This document shows positions 26,565-34,814 of a stretch of 64,000 bases of DNA, piece by piece; the stretch's first letter is position 1; each line of letters begins with the position of its first letter. The stretch is from the NCBI GenBank assembly GCA_902825965.1, contig CADEDA010000002.1, positions 248,001 to 312,000 on the forward strand. The letters run 5' to 3'. The translations under genes were made by a program, and so were the position numbers. Origin of the DNA: an uncultured Gemmatimonadota bacterium. Lineage in GTDB: Bacteria; Gemmatimonadota; Gemmatimonadetes; Gemmatimonadales; Gemmatimonadaceae. Under the pieces are notes generated by a model. The model was not told where the DNA came from. It searched no databases and saw only the letters and a program-made list of their open reading frames with translations.

Positions 26565-28153
26565 ACCACCTGCTCTGGCATCGCGTCCGCACCCATGCGC
26601 AGGCGACCCCCGAGCGCGAGGCGGTGCGCGGCAACGGGCGCTCGTTGACCTACGGCGCCCTCTGGGCACAGAGCGGTCGTGTGGCCGCCGCGCTCACGGC
26701 CGCGGGCATCGGGCGCGGCGATCGCGTCGGGATCGTGCTGCCGAAGTCCAACGAGTGCGTGGTGGCGATGCTCGGCGTGCTGCGCGCCGGTGCCGCCTAC
26801 GTGCCGGTCGATCCGCGCGCGCCAGCCGCGCGGCAGGCGTACGTGCTCGGCAACGCCCAGGTCGGCGGCGTCATCGCGGCGCCGGGGATCCTGGAGGGGC
26901 TCGCGGCCCACCGCGACGGCTGGATGCCGCGTGTCGCGATCACTCACGGCCCGGGGGCAGCGCCCACCTGGCTCGGCGACGCGCTGCGCGGCCCGATGGA
27001 CGCGCTGCCCGACGCCAGCGGACTCGACGACGCGAACGGCGCGCACGAACACGATCCCGCCTACCTGCTCTACACCTCCGGCTCGACCGGCCACCCCAAG
27101 GGGGTCGTGCTCAGCCACCGCAACGCGATCACGTTCGTGGACTGGGGCATCGAGAGTTTCGGCATCGGCCCGGACGACGTGCTCTCGAACCACGCGCCAC
27201 ATCACTTCGACCTCTCCGTCTTCGACATCTACTGCGCGCTGCACACGGGCGCCGTGGTCTCACTCGTCCCCGACCGTCTGGCGCCCTTCCCGACACAGCT
27301 CGCCGAGTGGATCGAGAAGGAAGGGATCACGGTGTGGTACTCGGTGCCGTCGGCCCTGGTGCGCCTGCTCAAGCAGGGGAAGCTCGAGCGCTTCCGCTTC
27401 CCCGCACTGCGCACGCTCTGCTTCGCCGGCGAGGTGTTCCCGGTGAAGTACCTGCGCGAGGTCATGGCCTGCTTCCCGTCGTCGGAGTTCCACAACCTGT
27501 TCGGTCCCACGGAGACCAACGTCTGCACCTGGTACCAGGTCCCGCGTCCGCTGCCGGAGTCGATGCTCGAACTCCCGATCGGCGCGGTGTGCCGGAACCA
27601 GGCGGCGGTGGTCCTGCGCGACGACGGACAGGCCGCCGGCGTGGGTGAGGAAGGCGAGTTGCTCATCGCCGGCGGGACGGTGATGCTCGGCTACTGGGGG
27701 CTGCCCGAGCGCACGGCCGCCGTGCGCGTGCAGAATCCGCTCCACGCCGACTACGCCGATCCCTGCCATCGCACCGGCGATCGGGTCCGCATCCAGCCGG
27801 ATGGGAGCTTCATCTTCCTCGGCCGTCGGGACCACATGATCAAGACCCGCGGCTACCGCGTCGAGCTCGGCGAGGTCGAAGCCGCGCTGCTGTCGCACCC
27901 GGCGGTCCGCGAGGCCGGCGTCGTCGCCCTGCCGGACGAGGACGTCGGTGCCAAGTTGTACGCGGCGGTCTCGCCGGAAGAGGGCATGACCGTGACACAC
28001 GAGGAACTCGTGCCGTACCTGCTCGAGAAGCTCGCACGGTATGCCGTGCCCGAGCGGACGCTCGTCCTCGCCGACCTGCCGGTCACCTCGACCGGCAAGC
28101 TCGACCGTACCGGGGTCCGCGATCGGATCCTGGCCTCACTCCCCACCGCCTGA
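26561..28153 (+). CDS. AMP-forming acyl-CoA ligase / stand-alone adenylation enzyme
   Basis: The 530-aa ANL enzyme starts at a GTG overlapping the dehydrogenase stop (GTGA). The ATP-binding core is YLLYTSGSTGHPKGVVLSHRN; further motifs are HNLFGPTETNVCTWY, HRTGDRVRIQPDG, RGYRVELGEVEAALLSH and the catalytic Lys in TSTGKLDRTGV. The substrate pocket cannot be read reliably. It has the layout of amino-acid-activating or acyl-ACP-loading ligases of exosortase-A and hybrid natural-product loci. The free ACP gene lies 10 nt downstream, so loading an acyl or amino acid group onto that ACP is the simplest reading. Confidence 0.87.
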   Translation: MNHLLWHRVRTHAQATPEREAVRGNGRSLTYGALWAQSGRVAAALTAAGIGRGDRVGIVLPKSNECVVAMLGVLRAGAAYVPVDPRAPAARQAYVLGNAQVGGVIAAPGILEGLAAHRDGWMPRVAITHGPGAAPTWLGDALRGPMDALPDASGLDDANGAHEHDPAYLLYTSGSTGHPKGVVLSHRNAITFVDWGIESFGIGPDDVLSNHAPHHFDLSVFDIYCALHTGAVVSLVPDRLAPFPTQLAEWIEKEGITVWYSVPSALVRLLKQGKLERFRFPALRTLCFAGEVFPVKYLREVMACFPSSEFHNLFGPTETNVCTWYQVPRPLPESMLELPIGAVCRNQAAVVLRDDGQAAGVGEEGELLIAGGTVMLGYWGLPERTAAVRVQNPLHADYADPCHRTGDRVRIQPDGSFIFLGRRDHMIKTRGYRVELGEVEAALLSHPAVREAGVVALPDEDVGAKLYAAVSPEEGMTVTHEELVPYLLEKLARYAVPERTLVLADLPVTSTGKLDRTGVRDRILASLPTA

Positions 28154-28163
28154 CCCCGGACCG

Positions 28164-28409
28164 ATGGCCCTCCGCGACTCCCTCACCCGTTTCATCGCCG
28201 AACGCCTGCTCCAGGACCGCACGGCGACGATCGACCCCAACGAATCGCTGCTTGAGCGCGGTGTCGTGGACTCGGTCGGCTTGCTCAACCTCATCACCTT
28301 CCTCGAGGGTGAGACGGGCGTGCGCATCCCCGAGGACGCGATGGTCCCCGAGCACTTCGAGTCCGTGGTCGCGATGGAAGCGCTCGTCGCGCAGCTCAAG
28401 GGCGCCTAG
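28164..28409 (+). CDS. Acyl carrier protein
   Basis: The small 81-aa ACP starts at the ATG at 28164, 10 nt after the ligase. The phosphopantetheine attachment Ser lies in LLERGVVDSVGLLNL (about residue 37), followed by an acidic helix (FLEGETGVRIPEDAMVPEHF), as in ACPs dedicated to secondary pathways. It probably carries the acyl or aminoacyl group activated by the adjacent ligase and oxidised by the adjacent dehydrogenase. It is the last gene of the plus-strand run that starts at 11444. A 72-nt gap follows with two 10-nt GAGGCCGACG copies and a weak GC stem, then a convergent gene. Confidence 0.88.
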   Translation: MALRDSLTRFIAERLLQDRTATIDPNESLLERGVVDSVGLLNLITFLEGETGVRIPEDAMVPEHFESVVAMEALVAQLKGA

Positions 28410-28481
28410 GCCCGCCAGCGGGCGGAGGCCGACGGAGGCCGACGGAGGAGGCACGCGGAGGACGCGCCGCCCCCCAAGCGC

Positions 28482-30443
28482 TCAGCGCACCGTCGGCTTC
28501 CAGTGCCGCTGCCAGGCCAGGAGATTCGCCGTCGCCCACAGCGCGAGGCCGCTGGCGCCGCGCCCGGCAAGGAACTCCGTCCAGAGCGCCCGCGTGGGAC
28601 CCACCGCCAGCAGGCCCGACGCGGCGAGATTCGACTCGCTGAACAGCTCGTCGGCCCAGGCGCGGAGCGGACCGCGGAGCCAGCGGTCGATCGGGACCGA
28701 GAATCCCATCTTCGGTCGCTCGATGAGTTCCCGCGGCACGTGGCGGTAGAGGATCTGCCGCAGCACCCACTTCGTCTCGCCGTCGCGGATCTTGAAGCGG
28801 CGCGGCAGCGACCAGGCCAACTCGGCCACGCGATGATCGAGCAGCGGGACGCGGACCTCGAGCGACACCGCCATGCTCACGCGATCGACCTTCGCCAGCA
28901 GGTCGTCGATCAGGTAGCCGAGCTGGTCGGCGAGCATCATGCGGTCGAGTAGGGAGAACGGCGAGCCGAGCCGCAGGATGCGTTCGACCACGCCCTCCGG
29001 TTCCTGCGCGCCGGGCACCAGTGCGAGCGGGTCCTGCACCGCGGAGACGAGGGAGCGGTACATCAGCGCCGCATCGGGTTCGCGCAGCAGGTTGCCGATC
29101 TTGTGGAGCTTGTCGCCGGGCAGGCGCTGTTGCATGCCGGCGGGCAGCACCGGACTGACGCGGTGGTGCAGGCCGTCCCACGCGTGCGCCGGCATCGCAT
29201 GCAGCACGGCAGCGGCGAGCCGGCGCGCCACGTGCGGCGTGCGCGCGCTCGGTGCGATCACCTGCTCCCCGAAGCGGTAGCGATTGTAGCCGCCGAACAG
29301 CTCGTCGCCGCCGTCCCCGGAGATCGCGACCGTCACCTCACGCCGCGACTCGCGGCAGATGAGGTACGTCGGCAGCTGCGACGGGTCCGCCAGCGGTTCG
29401 TCGAACCACTCCGGCAGGCTGGGCACCAGGTTGAGCGCATCCGCGCCCGTCTGGTGGATGGTCGTGTGGTCGGTCCCCAGATGGGCCGCCACCCGCGCGG
29501 CGTGCTCGGCCTCGTTGAAGTCCGCATCGTCGAACCCGACGCTGAACGTGCGGATGGGCCGCGACGACGCAGCCTGCATGAGCGCGACCGTCGTGCTCGA
29601 GTCGATGCCGCCGGAGAGGAAGGCACCGAGCGGCACGTCGGCGACCATGCGCAGCTTGACCGCGTCCGACAGCAGGCGTTCGGTCGCGTCCACACCCTCG
29701 GCGTCGGATCCCGTGAACGGTGCGGCGAGCGCACGACGTGCGACGTCCTCGTTGGACCAGAAGGCCCGCGACGGCGGCAGGCTCGCGTGTGGATCGCGGA
29801 TGCTCACGACGTGCCCCGGCATGAGCTTGCGGACCGCACGATAGATCGTCGCCGGCGCCGGGACGTAGAGGTAGCGCAGGTAGGCGGCGACCGCGTCGCG
29901 GTCCACGGTCGCGTCGAACCGCGGCCCCACGACGAGTGACTTGAGCTCCGACCCGAAGGAGATGAAGCCGGGTTCGGCGAAGATAAACAGCGGCTTCTTG
30001 CCGAAGCGGTCGCGGGCGAGGTGCAGGACACGCTCGCGGGCATCCCAGACCGCGATCGCGAACATGCCGACGAACCGTGGCAGCGAGGCGTCGACCCCCC
30101 AGGCCTCGAACGCGGCGAGCAGTACCTCGGAGTCCGAACGACCCTCGAAGCTGGCACCTCCGGCACGCAGCTCGGCGCGCAGCGCCTCGAAGTTGTAGAC
30201 CTCACCGTTGAAGATCATGGTGAAGCGGCCACTGGCCGAGCGCATGGGCTGGTGCCCATTGGCCGTGAGGTCGATGATGGCGAGACGACGGAACCCGAAG
30301 GCGATGCCCGCGCGCTCCTCCAGCCAGACGCCCGCGTCGTCCGGACCGCGGTGCCGAATGGCCGTGATCATCCGCTCGACATCAGTCCGGCGCGCGTCGG
30401 CCGGAGCGGCCGAACCGGACCAGAAACCTGCGAATCCACACAT
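28482..30443 (-). CDS. asnB: Asparagine synthase (glutamine-hydrolysing) type amidotransferase, second copy
   Basis: The 653-aa two-domain enzyme begins MCGFAGF (nucleophile Cys2). It has HRGPDDAG, FNGEVYNFEALR and RDRFGKKPLF in the glutaminase half, and the PP-loop SGGIDSSTTVAL with GDGGDELFGGYNRYR in the synthetase half. It is convergent with the ACP gene and divergent from the lasso precursor. It is not the lasso cyclase: it keeps the glutaminase Cys, which cyclases need not have, and a dedicated cyclase sits at 31867-33804. A carboxamide-forming step on the NRPS/PKS product or an envelope sugar acid is plausible. Plain asparagine synthesis remains possible. Confidence 0.88.
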   Translation of the reverse strand: MCGFAGFWSGSAAPADARRTDVERMITAIRHRGPDDAGVWLEERAGIAFGFRRLAIIDLTANGHQPMRSASGRFTMIFNGEVYNFEALRAELRAGGASFEGRSDSEVLLAAFEAWGVDASLPRFVGMFAIAVWDARERVLHLARDRFGKKPLFIFAEPGFISFGSELKSLVVGPRFDATVDRDAVAAYLRYLYVPAPATIYRAVRKLMPGHVVSIRDPHASLPPSRAFWSNEDVARRALAAPFTGSDAEGVDATERLLSDAVKLRMVADVPLGAFLSGGIDSSTTVALMQAASSRPIRTFSVGFDDADFNEAEHAARVAAHLGTDHTTIHQTGADALNLVPSLPEWFDEPLADPSQLPTYLICRESRREVTVAISGDGGDELFGGYNRYRFGEQVIAPSARTPHVARRLAAAVLHAMPAHAWDGLHHRVSPVLPAGMQQRLPGDKLHKIGNLLREPDAALMYRSLVSAVQDPLALVPGAQEPEGVVERILRLGSPFSLLDRMMLADQLGYLIDDLLAKVDRVSMAVSLEVRVPLLDHRVAELAWSLPRRFKIRDGETKWVLRQILYRHVPRELIERPKMGFSVPIDRWLRGPLRAWADELFSESNLAASGLLAVGPTRALWTEFLAGRGASGLALWATANLLAWQRHWKPTVR

Positions 30444-30869
30444 ATGGTTGAATGGCGTTCCGAGGGGCCGACGGGGACCGACGAGGACCTGTCGGTGTTG
30501 ACGAGCGGAGCCAGGTGCCCCGTCACCGGTGCGCGGTGCAAATCTAGAACCAGCCGCCCCCGACCGTGCCGGGGGGGCCCGTGCGGCGAGCGGCCATCCA
30601 ACACGCGTCTATGTTGCGGCGTCCCTGCAACAGCGGGACGCGAGTGCAAGCAACAACTCGCGATCCGGGCGCCCGTTCGGCGACTGCCGTCGCCTGAACG
30701 ATCCGTTTTATCTGGTTGTTACACAACGCGTTACGTTCGAGTCGCCGTTTCGGCGGCGAAATGTCACGGTGAGGCATCCGGATTGCTGTAGTTCTCTGCG
30801 GAAAAGTGCGCGCCCCAGGAAGATCTCCTGGCCATGGTTCCACCGTTCGTCCGAACCCGAGGATCCCCC
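30444..30869. promoter_or_regulatory. 426-nt divergent intergenic region upstream of the lasso precursor
   Basis: No convincing gene lies here; the small frames lack ribosome-binding context. The right part (about 30690-30840) is AT-richer than its surroundings, as expected for a promoter. Two perfect inverted repeats are visible: GTTGT-TAC-ACAAC at 30715-30727 and CGCCG-TTT-CGGCG at 30743-30755, both suitable as operators or leader hairpins. GAGGA at 30859-30863 is the ribosome-binding site of the precursor, 6 nt before its GTG. The region must also hold the asnB promoter on the other strand. I could not fix -35/-10 boxes. Confidence 0.45.
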
Positions 30870-31055
30870 GTGTACCAGAAGCCTGTCGTCGAGAAGTTCG
30901 GCACGTTCCGCGACCTCACCCGTTGGGGCTTCAGCAGCGCCACGGACGGCGGCTCGATCTTCGGCATCGGGAGCCCGGGCTGCGAGACCGATCTGTCCGA
31001 CTGGGGCATGGGCACGATCCGCGTGGGCTGCCCGACGGGCCCGACGGCGTCCTGA
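30870..31055 (+). CDS. Lasso peptide precursor (18-aa leader, predicted 43-aa core)
   Basis: The start is the GTG at 30870, placed by GAGGA 6 nt upstream; an in-frame ATG at 30834 would add 12 unlikely residues. The 61-aa product has the leader MYQKPVVEKFGTFRDLTR. Relative to the cleavage site it has Tyr-17, Pro-14, a branched residue at -12, Gly-8, Phe-6 and Thr-2, exactly the lasso leader pattern read by the RRE protein and the B2 protease. The core would begin WGFSSATD, so Trp1 and Asp8 can form an 8-residue macrolactam. The tail is Gly-rich with Cys20 and Cys36 and ends PTGPTAS (Ser43). At 43 residues the core is about twice the usual 15-26. The ring and the leader are confident; the mature length is not. 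Confidence 0.88.
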   Translation: MYQKPVVEKFGTFRDLTRWGFSSATDGGSIFGIGSPGCETDLSDWGMGTIRVGCPTGPTAS

Positions 31056-31078
31056 GCCAAGTCGCAGGTGAGGGTTGA

Positions 31079-31107
31079 ACGCGCGTTGCGCCGGTCGCAA
31101 CGCGCGT
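31079..31107 (+). terminator. Strong hairpin between lasso precursor and biosynthetic genes (attenuator/terminator)
   Basis: A perfect 12-bp stem (31079-31090 with 31096-31107, loop CCGGT) is followed by the pyrimidine stretch CTTTCTTTCCC. It lies 24 nt after the precursor stop and about 43 nt before the RRE gene. Partial termination or 3' end protection here would give more precursor transcript than enzyme transcript, as is common in RiPP operons. The U-tract is interrupted, so read-through is expected. Confidence 0.75.
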
Positions 31108-31149
31108 CTTTCTTTCCCTGCCACGCTTCGCCCCCCTCGTCGCCTCCTG

Positions 31150-31449
31150 ATGCTGCCCACGGCGAATCCGTCCGTCATCTTCCAGAAGATCGATGATGGC
31201 GCGGTGCTCTTCTCTCCCGGGACCGAGCTCTACTTCGGCTTGAACGAAGTCGGCGCCGCCATCTGGGAACTGCTCCCGCCCCGCTGCGCGACGATCGACG
31301 ATCTCTGTGCGCACCTGATGGTCCGGTACCCCGACGTGCCGGGGGACACCATTCGCGTGGACGTGACGGAACTGCTCGCGCAACTGGTGGCGGAAGGCCT
31401 GGCCGACCCGGCCGGCCACCGCGGCTCCGATGCCGCCGCCACTTCATAA
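31150..31449 (+). CDS. Lasso RRE protein (PqqD-like, B1)
   Basis: From the ATG at 31150 the product is 99 aa with the PqqD winged-helix pattern: FQKIDDGAVLFSPGTELYFG, LNEVGAAIWELL, IDDLCAHLMVRYPD and VTELLAQLVAEGL. Such stand-alone RiPP recognition elements bind the leader (here Tyr-17/Pro-14) and present the precursor to the B2 protease and the cyclase. An upstream TTG at 31075 would place the hairpin inside the coding region and is less likely. No clear Shine-Dalgarno precedes the chosen ATG, so expression may depend on transcription through the hairpin. The gene overlaps B2 by 20 nt. Confidence 0.88.
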   Translation: MLPTANPSVIFQKIDDGAVLFSPGTELYFGLNEVGAAIWELLPPRCATIDDLCAHLMVRYPDVPGDTIRVDVTELLAQLVAEGLADPAGHRGSDAAATS

Positions 31450-31870
31450 ACTCCTGACACTCGACGGTCGCGGCTGGCGCGACCTGTTCCGCGCGCAAGT
31501 CGCGCTGCTGCGCGCCCGACGGCTGCTGGCGCGCCAACCCATCGGGACACTCGCGATCCGCGAAACGGTCAACGCCGGCGCACAGCACGGCGACCCCGAC
31601 CGCGCCGAAGCGATCGCCCGCGCGGTCGTCCGGGCCGCGGACCACGGCCTCTTCCGCCCGTATTGCCTCGTCCGCGCGCTCGCGATCCGGCAGCTCCTGC
31701 TCGACGACGGCATCCGCGGCGCGAGCATCCGCATCGGCGTGCGTCGTCGCGATGGACGGTTCCAGGCGCACGCCTGGGTGCGCTGGGGCGATCGGATCCT
31801 CGGCGACCGTGCGGCGCACGTCGCGCAGTTCACCGAGGTCGACGACCTGCGCGTCATGGGGCGACCGTGA
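31430..31870 (+). CDS. Lasso leader peptidase (transglutaminase-like, B2)
   Basis: The 146-aa protein of the transglutaminase-like cysteine protease family specific to lasso clusters has the catalytic triad Cys79 (PYCLVRALAIRQ), His114 (QAHAWVRWG) and Asp126 (ILGDRAAHV). It should cut the precursor after the leader's -1 residue (Arg18), freeing the Trp1 amine for ring closure. The length is normal for a split B2. It starts inside the end of the RRE gene (20-nt overlap), and its TGA overlaps the GTG of the cyclase gene. Confidence 0.92.
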   Translation: MPPPLHKLLTLDGRGWRDLFRAQVALLRARRLLARQPIGTLAIRETVNAGAQHGDPDRAEAIARAVVRAADHGLFRPYCLVRALAIRQLLLDDGIRGASIRIGVRRRDGRFQAHAWVRWGDRILGDRAAHVAQFTEVDDLRVMGRP

Positions 31871-33804
31871 GCGCGCTCGCGGCACGCGTGGTCACCGGCG
31901 CGGCCGCCGCGACCATGGAGGCGGACGGCGGCACGGTGGGTCGGATGCTGCACGCCATGGCAGCGAGCGGCGGCAGTGCACAGCAGGTCGTGCAGGCGCC
32001 GACCGTCCCGGGATGTCAGGTCACGCTGGGCGTGGCGCAGCACCCCTGGGATCGCCCGGTACGTGCGGTCGCCATCCGCGAGCCGGTCGTCGTGGCGACC
32101 GATGCGTCGCTGTTCCATCGCGCCGACCTGCTGCGGCGCGTCCGCGAGTCGCTCGCGGTGGACCCCGCGGAGGCGAGCGATGCCGACGGCGTGCTCGCAC
32201 TCCACCGGCAACACGGGCCCGCGGGCGTCGGAGCACTCGAGGGCGAGTTCGCCTTCGTGCTGTGGGACGCCGCCCGCGCCGTGCTGGTCGCGGCGCGCGA
32301 CTTCGCCGGCACCCGGCCACTCTTCTTCGCGCGGCTCCCCGACGGCATCGCACTCGCGACCACCGTCGGCGGCGTCCTCGCCGATCCGCGCGTCCCTCGC
32401 ACGCTGGATCTCGCCTCCCTCACGACGGTCGCCGCCGGGCTCTGGCACCACGCCGCCGGCACGGCCTATCGCGCGGTGGAGGAACTCCCGGCCGGTCATC
32501 TGCTCGAATGGTCGCGCGAGACGGGCGTACGCATCACCGCATTCTGGCAACCGCCCACCGACCTCGAGACCCGGCGACGCCCGCTCGACGGCGCGGCCGA
32601 GGAACTGCGGACGCTGCTCGTCGACGCCGTGGCGCAGCGACTCGCGCCGACGGGCGTGACCGGACTCTCGCTGAGTGGTGGCTGGGATTCGACGGCCGTG
32701 GGCGCGGCCGCGACCGTCGCGCTGCGCGGGGACGCCGCCCGTCGGCTGCAGCCGGTGAGCCTCAGCTATCCGCACGGCGACCCGGGTCGCGAGGACGAGC
32801 TCATCCGCGAGGTCGAATCGCACTGGGGCATCGCGACGGCGTGGATCGCGGTGGACGACATCCCGTTGCTGGGAGACGCGGCGACGGCGGCGTCCCGCCG
32901 CGACCTGCCGTTCACGCACACGTTCGAGCACTGGAACCGGGCATTGTCGCGGCGTGCACGCGCGGCCGGCGCGCGCGTGATGTTCGACGGCGTCGGTGGC
33001 GACCAGCTCTTCCAGGTGAGCGACATCTATCTCTCCGATCTCTTCGGCCGCGGCCACTGGATCGAGCTGGCCCGCCAATGGCGGGCGCGCCGCGCACCCG
33101 GGATCGCGGGGTGGCGTCAGCTCTGGCGCTGGGGGATCCGCCCCGCCCTCCCAGCGCGCGTCACCCACGCTCTGGCGCGCCTGCGCGGCACGGCGCCCCC
33201 GCGCTCGCATCTCGAACGTCAGGCGCCGTCGTGGTTCGAGCCACGCTGGTTCGCGCACGCCGGCATCGCGCCGCGCGAGGCCGATGCGGCGCCGCGCCTG
33301 CCGACCGCGAGCCGGGTGCTCGCCGAGACGCATGCGTTCCTGCGCTTCCCGTTCTTCGCCCGCATCACCGGGATGCTGCGGCAGTACGCGCTGGAGGAAG
33401 GCGTGCGGCTGCACTCGCCCCTGCTCGACGACCGCGTGGTGGCGTTCGCGGCGCGCCGCCCGTGGAGCGACCGCGCGGACGGACGGGAGAGCAAGCGGCT
33501 GCTCCGGCACGCGATGCGCGGCCTCCTGCCGCCGTCGGTGCTCGCGCCGCGCCCGCACCGGACCGGCGTGACCTCCGCATATTTCCTCCGCCACCTGCGC
33601 GGCGAGGGGGTCGCGCTCGTCGACTCGCTCCTGCAGGATCCGCTCCTCGCCTCCCTCGGGATCATCGATGCCTCACGACTGCGGCGGGCCTGGGATTTCG
33701 TGATGACGCATGACCACGATGAACTCGGCGGGCGCATCTTCTTCACGTTGCAGGCCGAGCTCTGGCTGCGCGCCCACCAGGCGCTCCTTCCCGACGCGCG
33801 ATGA
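31867..33804 (+). CDS. Lasso cyclase (asparagine-synthetase-like macrolactam synthetase, C)
   Basis: The start is set at the GTG at 31867 (GTGA overlap), giving 645 aa. The N-terminal glutaminase-like half (about 1-215) has no leading Cys and is degenerate (VLVAARDFAGTRPLFF). The synthetase half has the PP-loop S270-GGWDSTAVG, FDGVGGDQLFQVSD and a C-terminal catalytic Lys region (RESKRLLRHAMRGLLP). It should adenylate the Asp8 side chain and join it to the Trp1 amine. Length and layout match known lasso cyclases. It ends overlapping the kinase start by 4 nt (ATGA). Confidence 0.92.
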   Translation: MSALAARVVTGAAAATMEADGGTVGRMLHAMAASGGSAQQVVQAPTVPGCQVTLGVAQHPWDRPVRAVAIREPVVVATDASLFHRADLLRRVRESLAVDPAEASDADGVLALHRQHGPAGVGALEGEFAFVLWDAARAVLVAARDFAGTRPLFFARLPDGIALATTVGGVLADPRVPRTLDLASLTTVAAGLWHHAAGTAYRAVEELPAGHLLEWSRETGVRITAFWQPPTDLETRRRPLDGAAEELRTLLVDAVAQRLAPTGVTGLSLSGGWDSTAVGAAATVALRGDAARRLQPVSLSYPHGDPGREDELIREVESHWGIATAWIAVDDIPLLGDAATAASRRDLPFTHTFEHWNRALSRRARAAGARVMFDGVGGDQLFQVSDIYLSDLFGRGHWIELARQWRARRAPGIAGWRQLWRWGIRPALPARVTHALARLRGTAPPRSHLERQAPSWFEPRWFAHAGIAPREADAAPRLPTASRVLAETHAFLRFPFFARITGMLRQYALEEGVRLHSPLLDDRVVAFAARRPWSDRADGRESKRLLRHAMRGLLPPSVLAPRPHRTGVTSAYFLRHLRGEGVALVDSLLQDPLLASLGIIDASRLRRAWDFVMTHDHDELGGRIFFTLQAELWLRAHQALLPDAR

Positions 33805-34814
33805 GTGACGGGATCCCGACGCTCCAGCACTACCGCGTGTACGGACACTGCCTCGCCTCGACGGTCGTGTTCCCCGAGTTGCGCGCGGTCGATCCCGCGG
33901 AGGTCGGCGGCGTGCGCTGGCGCTTCGCGACCGCTCCCGCGCTCCCGCCGATGGTGGACGCGACGCCGCTCGGGGCCGAGCAGCTCTACGAGGGCGTGGC
34001 GGCGCGACTCCTCGCACATCGCGACGGGCACCGGATCGAGGTGGACGACACCGGGAGCTTCGACCTCGCGACGGACCGCCGGACCATCACGCTGCAGCCG
34101 CGGCCGGGTGCCTGGCCCGATTTCGTCCGCGCCCACCTGGTGGGCCGCGTGCTGGGCACGGCCTTGTACCTCGACGGACTGCTCCCGCTGCATGGCAGTG
34201 CGGTGGAAACGCGAGCCGGGGTGATCGGCTTCCTCGCACCCAAGGGATTCGGCAAGTCCTCGCTCGCCCTCGCCCTCACGCAGGCAGGTGCGCGGCTCGT
34301 GACGGACGACGCACTGCCCGTCGCGCTCGGCGCGCGGGCTGACGGCGCGAGCGCTGACGGTGCACCCGCCGACGGCGGTGCAGCGGCGGCGCAGGCCTGG
34401 CCCGGTGTGTCGAGCCTGCGCGTGCACGACGATGCGGTCGCCGCGGTGGGCGCCGTCGGCGCGGCGGACAGCGCCCTGCGCTCGCGCGAAGGCAAGCAGA
34501 TCGTCGCACCGGCGGAGGTCGTGTCGCGACCGCTCCCGCTCGCGGCGCTCTACCTCCTCGCGCCCACCAGCGGTGGTGACGCGACGACACTGCGGGCCAC
34601 GGCGTTGCCGCCGACGCTCGCCGCCATCAGCGTGCTGTCGCACGTGAAGATCGGGGCGATGCTCGGTCCCGGGGCGGCGGCGCCGATGCTCGCGCGGGCC
34701 GCCGCACTCGCCCGCGCGGTGCCCGTCCATCGCCTGCAACTCCCACGGGCGCTCCCGACGCTCGTCGAGGTCGCGCGGACGCTGCTCCAGTGGCACGGCG
34801 GAGCGCCGGCATGA
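33801..34814 (+). CDS. HprK-related lasso peptide kinase (probable C-terminal serine kinase)
   Basis: The 337-aa protein resembles HPr-kinase-related proteins encoded in paeninodin-type lasso clusters. The P-loop is FLAPKGFGKSSLALAL (K152, S153), followed by the acidic VTDDALPV. In that family the kinase phosphorylates the side chain of the precursor's C-terminal Ser; the precursor here ends in Ser43, which fits. An Ala/Asp/Gly-rich insert with repeated ADGA units (about residues 174-196) looks like an expanded loop. The gene overlaps the cyclase and the ABC ATPase by 4 nt on each side, so it belongs firmly to the cluster. Activity on this peptide is an inference. Confidence 0.82.
   Translation: MSDGIPTLQHYRVYGHCLASTVVFPELRAVDPAEVGGVRWRFATAPALPPMVDATPLGAEQLYEGVAARLLAHRDGHRIEVDDTGSFDLATDRRTITLQPRPGAWPDFVRAHLVGRVLGTALYLDGLLPLHGSAVETRAGVIGFLAPKGFGKSSLALALTQAGARLVTDDALPVALGARADGASADGAPADGGAAAAQAWPGVSSLRVHDDAVAAVGAVGAADSALRSREGKQIVAPAEVVSRPLPLAALYLLAPTSGGDATTLRATALPPTLAAISVLSHVKIGAMLGPGAAAPMLARAAALARAVPVHRLQLPRALPTLVEVARTLLQWHGGAPA

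Noticed and set aside
28410-28481. GAGGCCGACG copies and the GCCCG/CGGGC stem after the ACP gene as a terminator
   Set aside because: The stem is only 5 bp with no U-tract; it is too weak to call.
30529-31071. A 180-codon open frame overlapping the lasso precursor
   Set aside because: It is out of frame with the precursor, has Ser/Arg-rich random composition, and lacks the GAGGA-spaced start that the precursor has.
31867-33804. Reading the lasso cyclase as a normal asparagine synthetase
   Set aside because: It has no N-terminal Cys, a degenerate glutaminase half, and lies between a lasso B2 protease and a lasso kinase.
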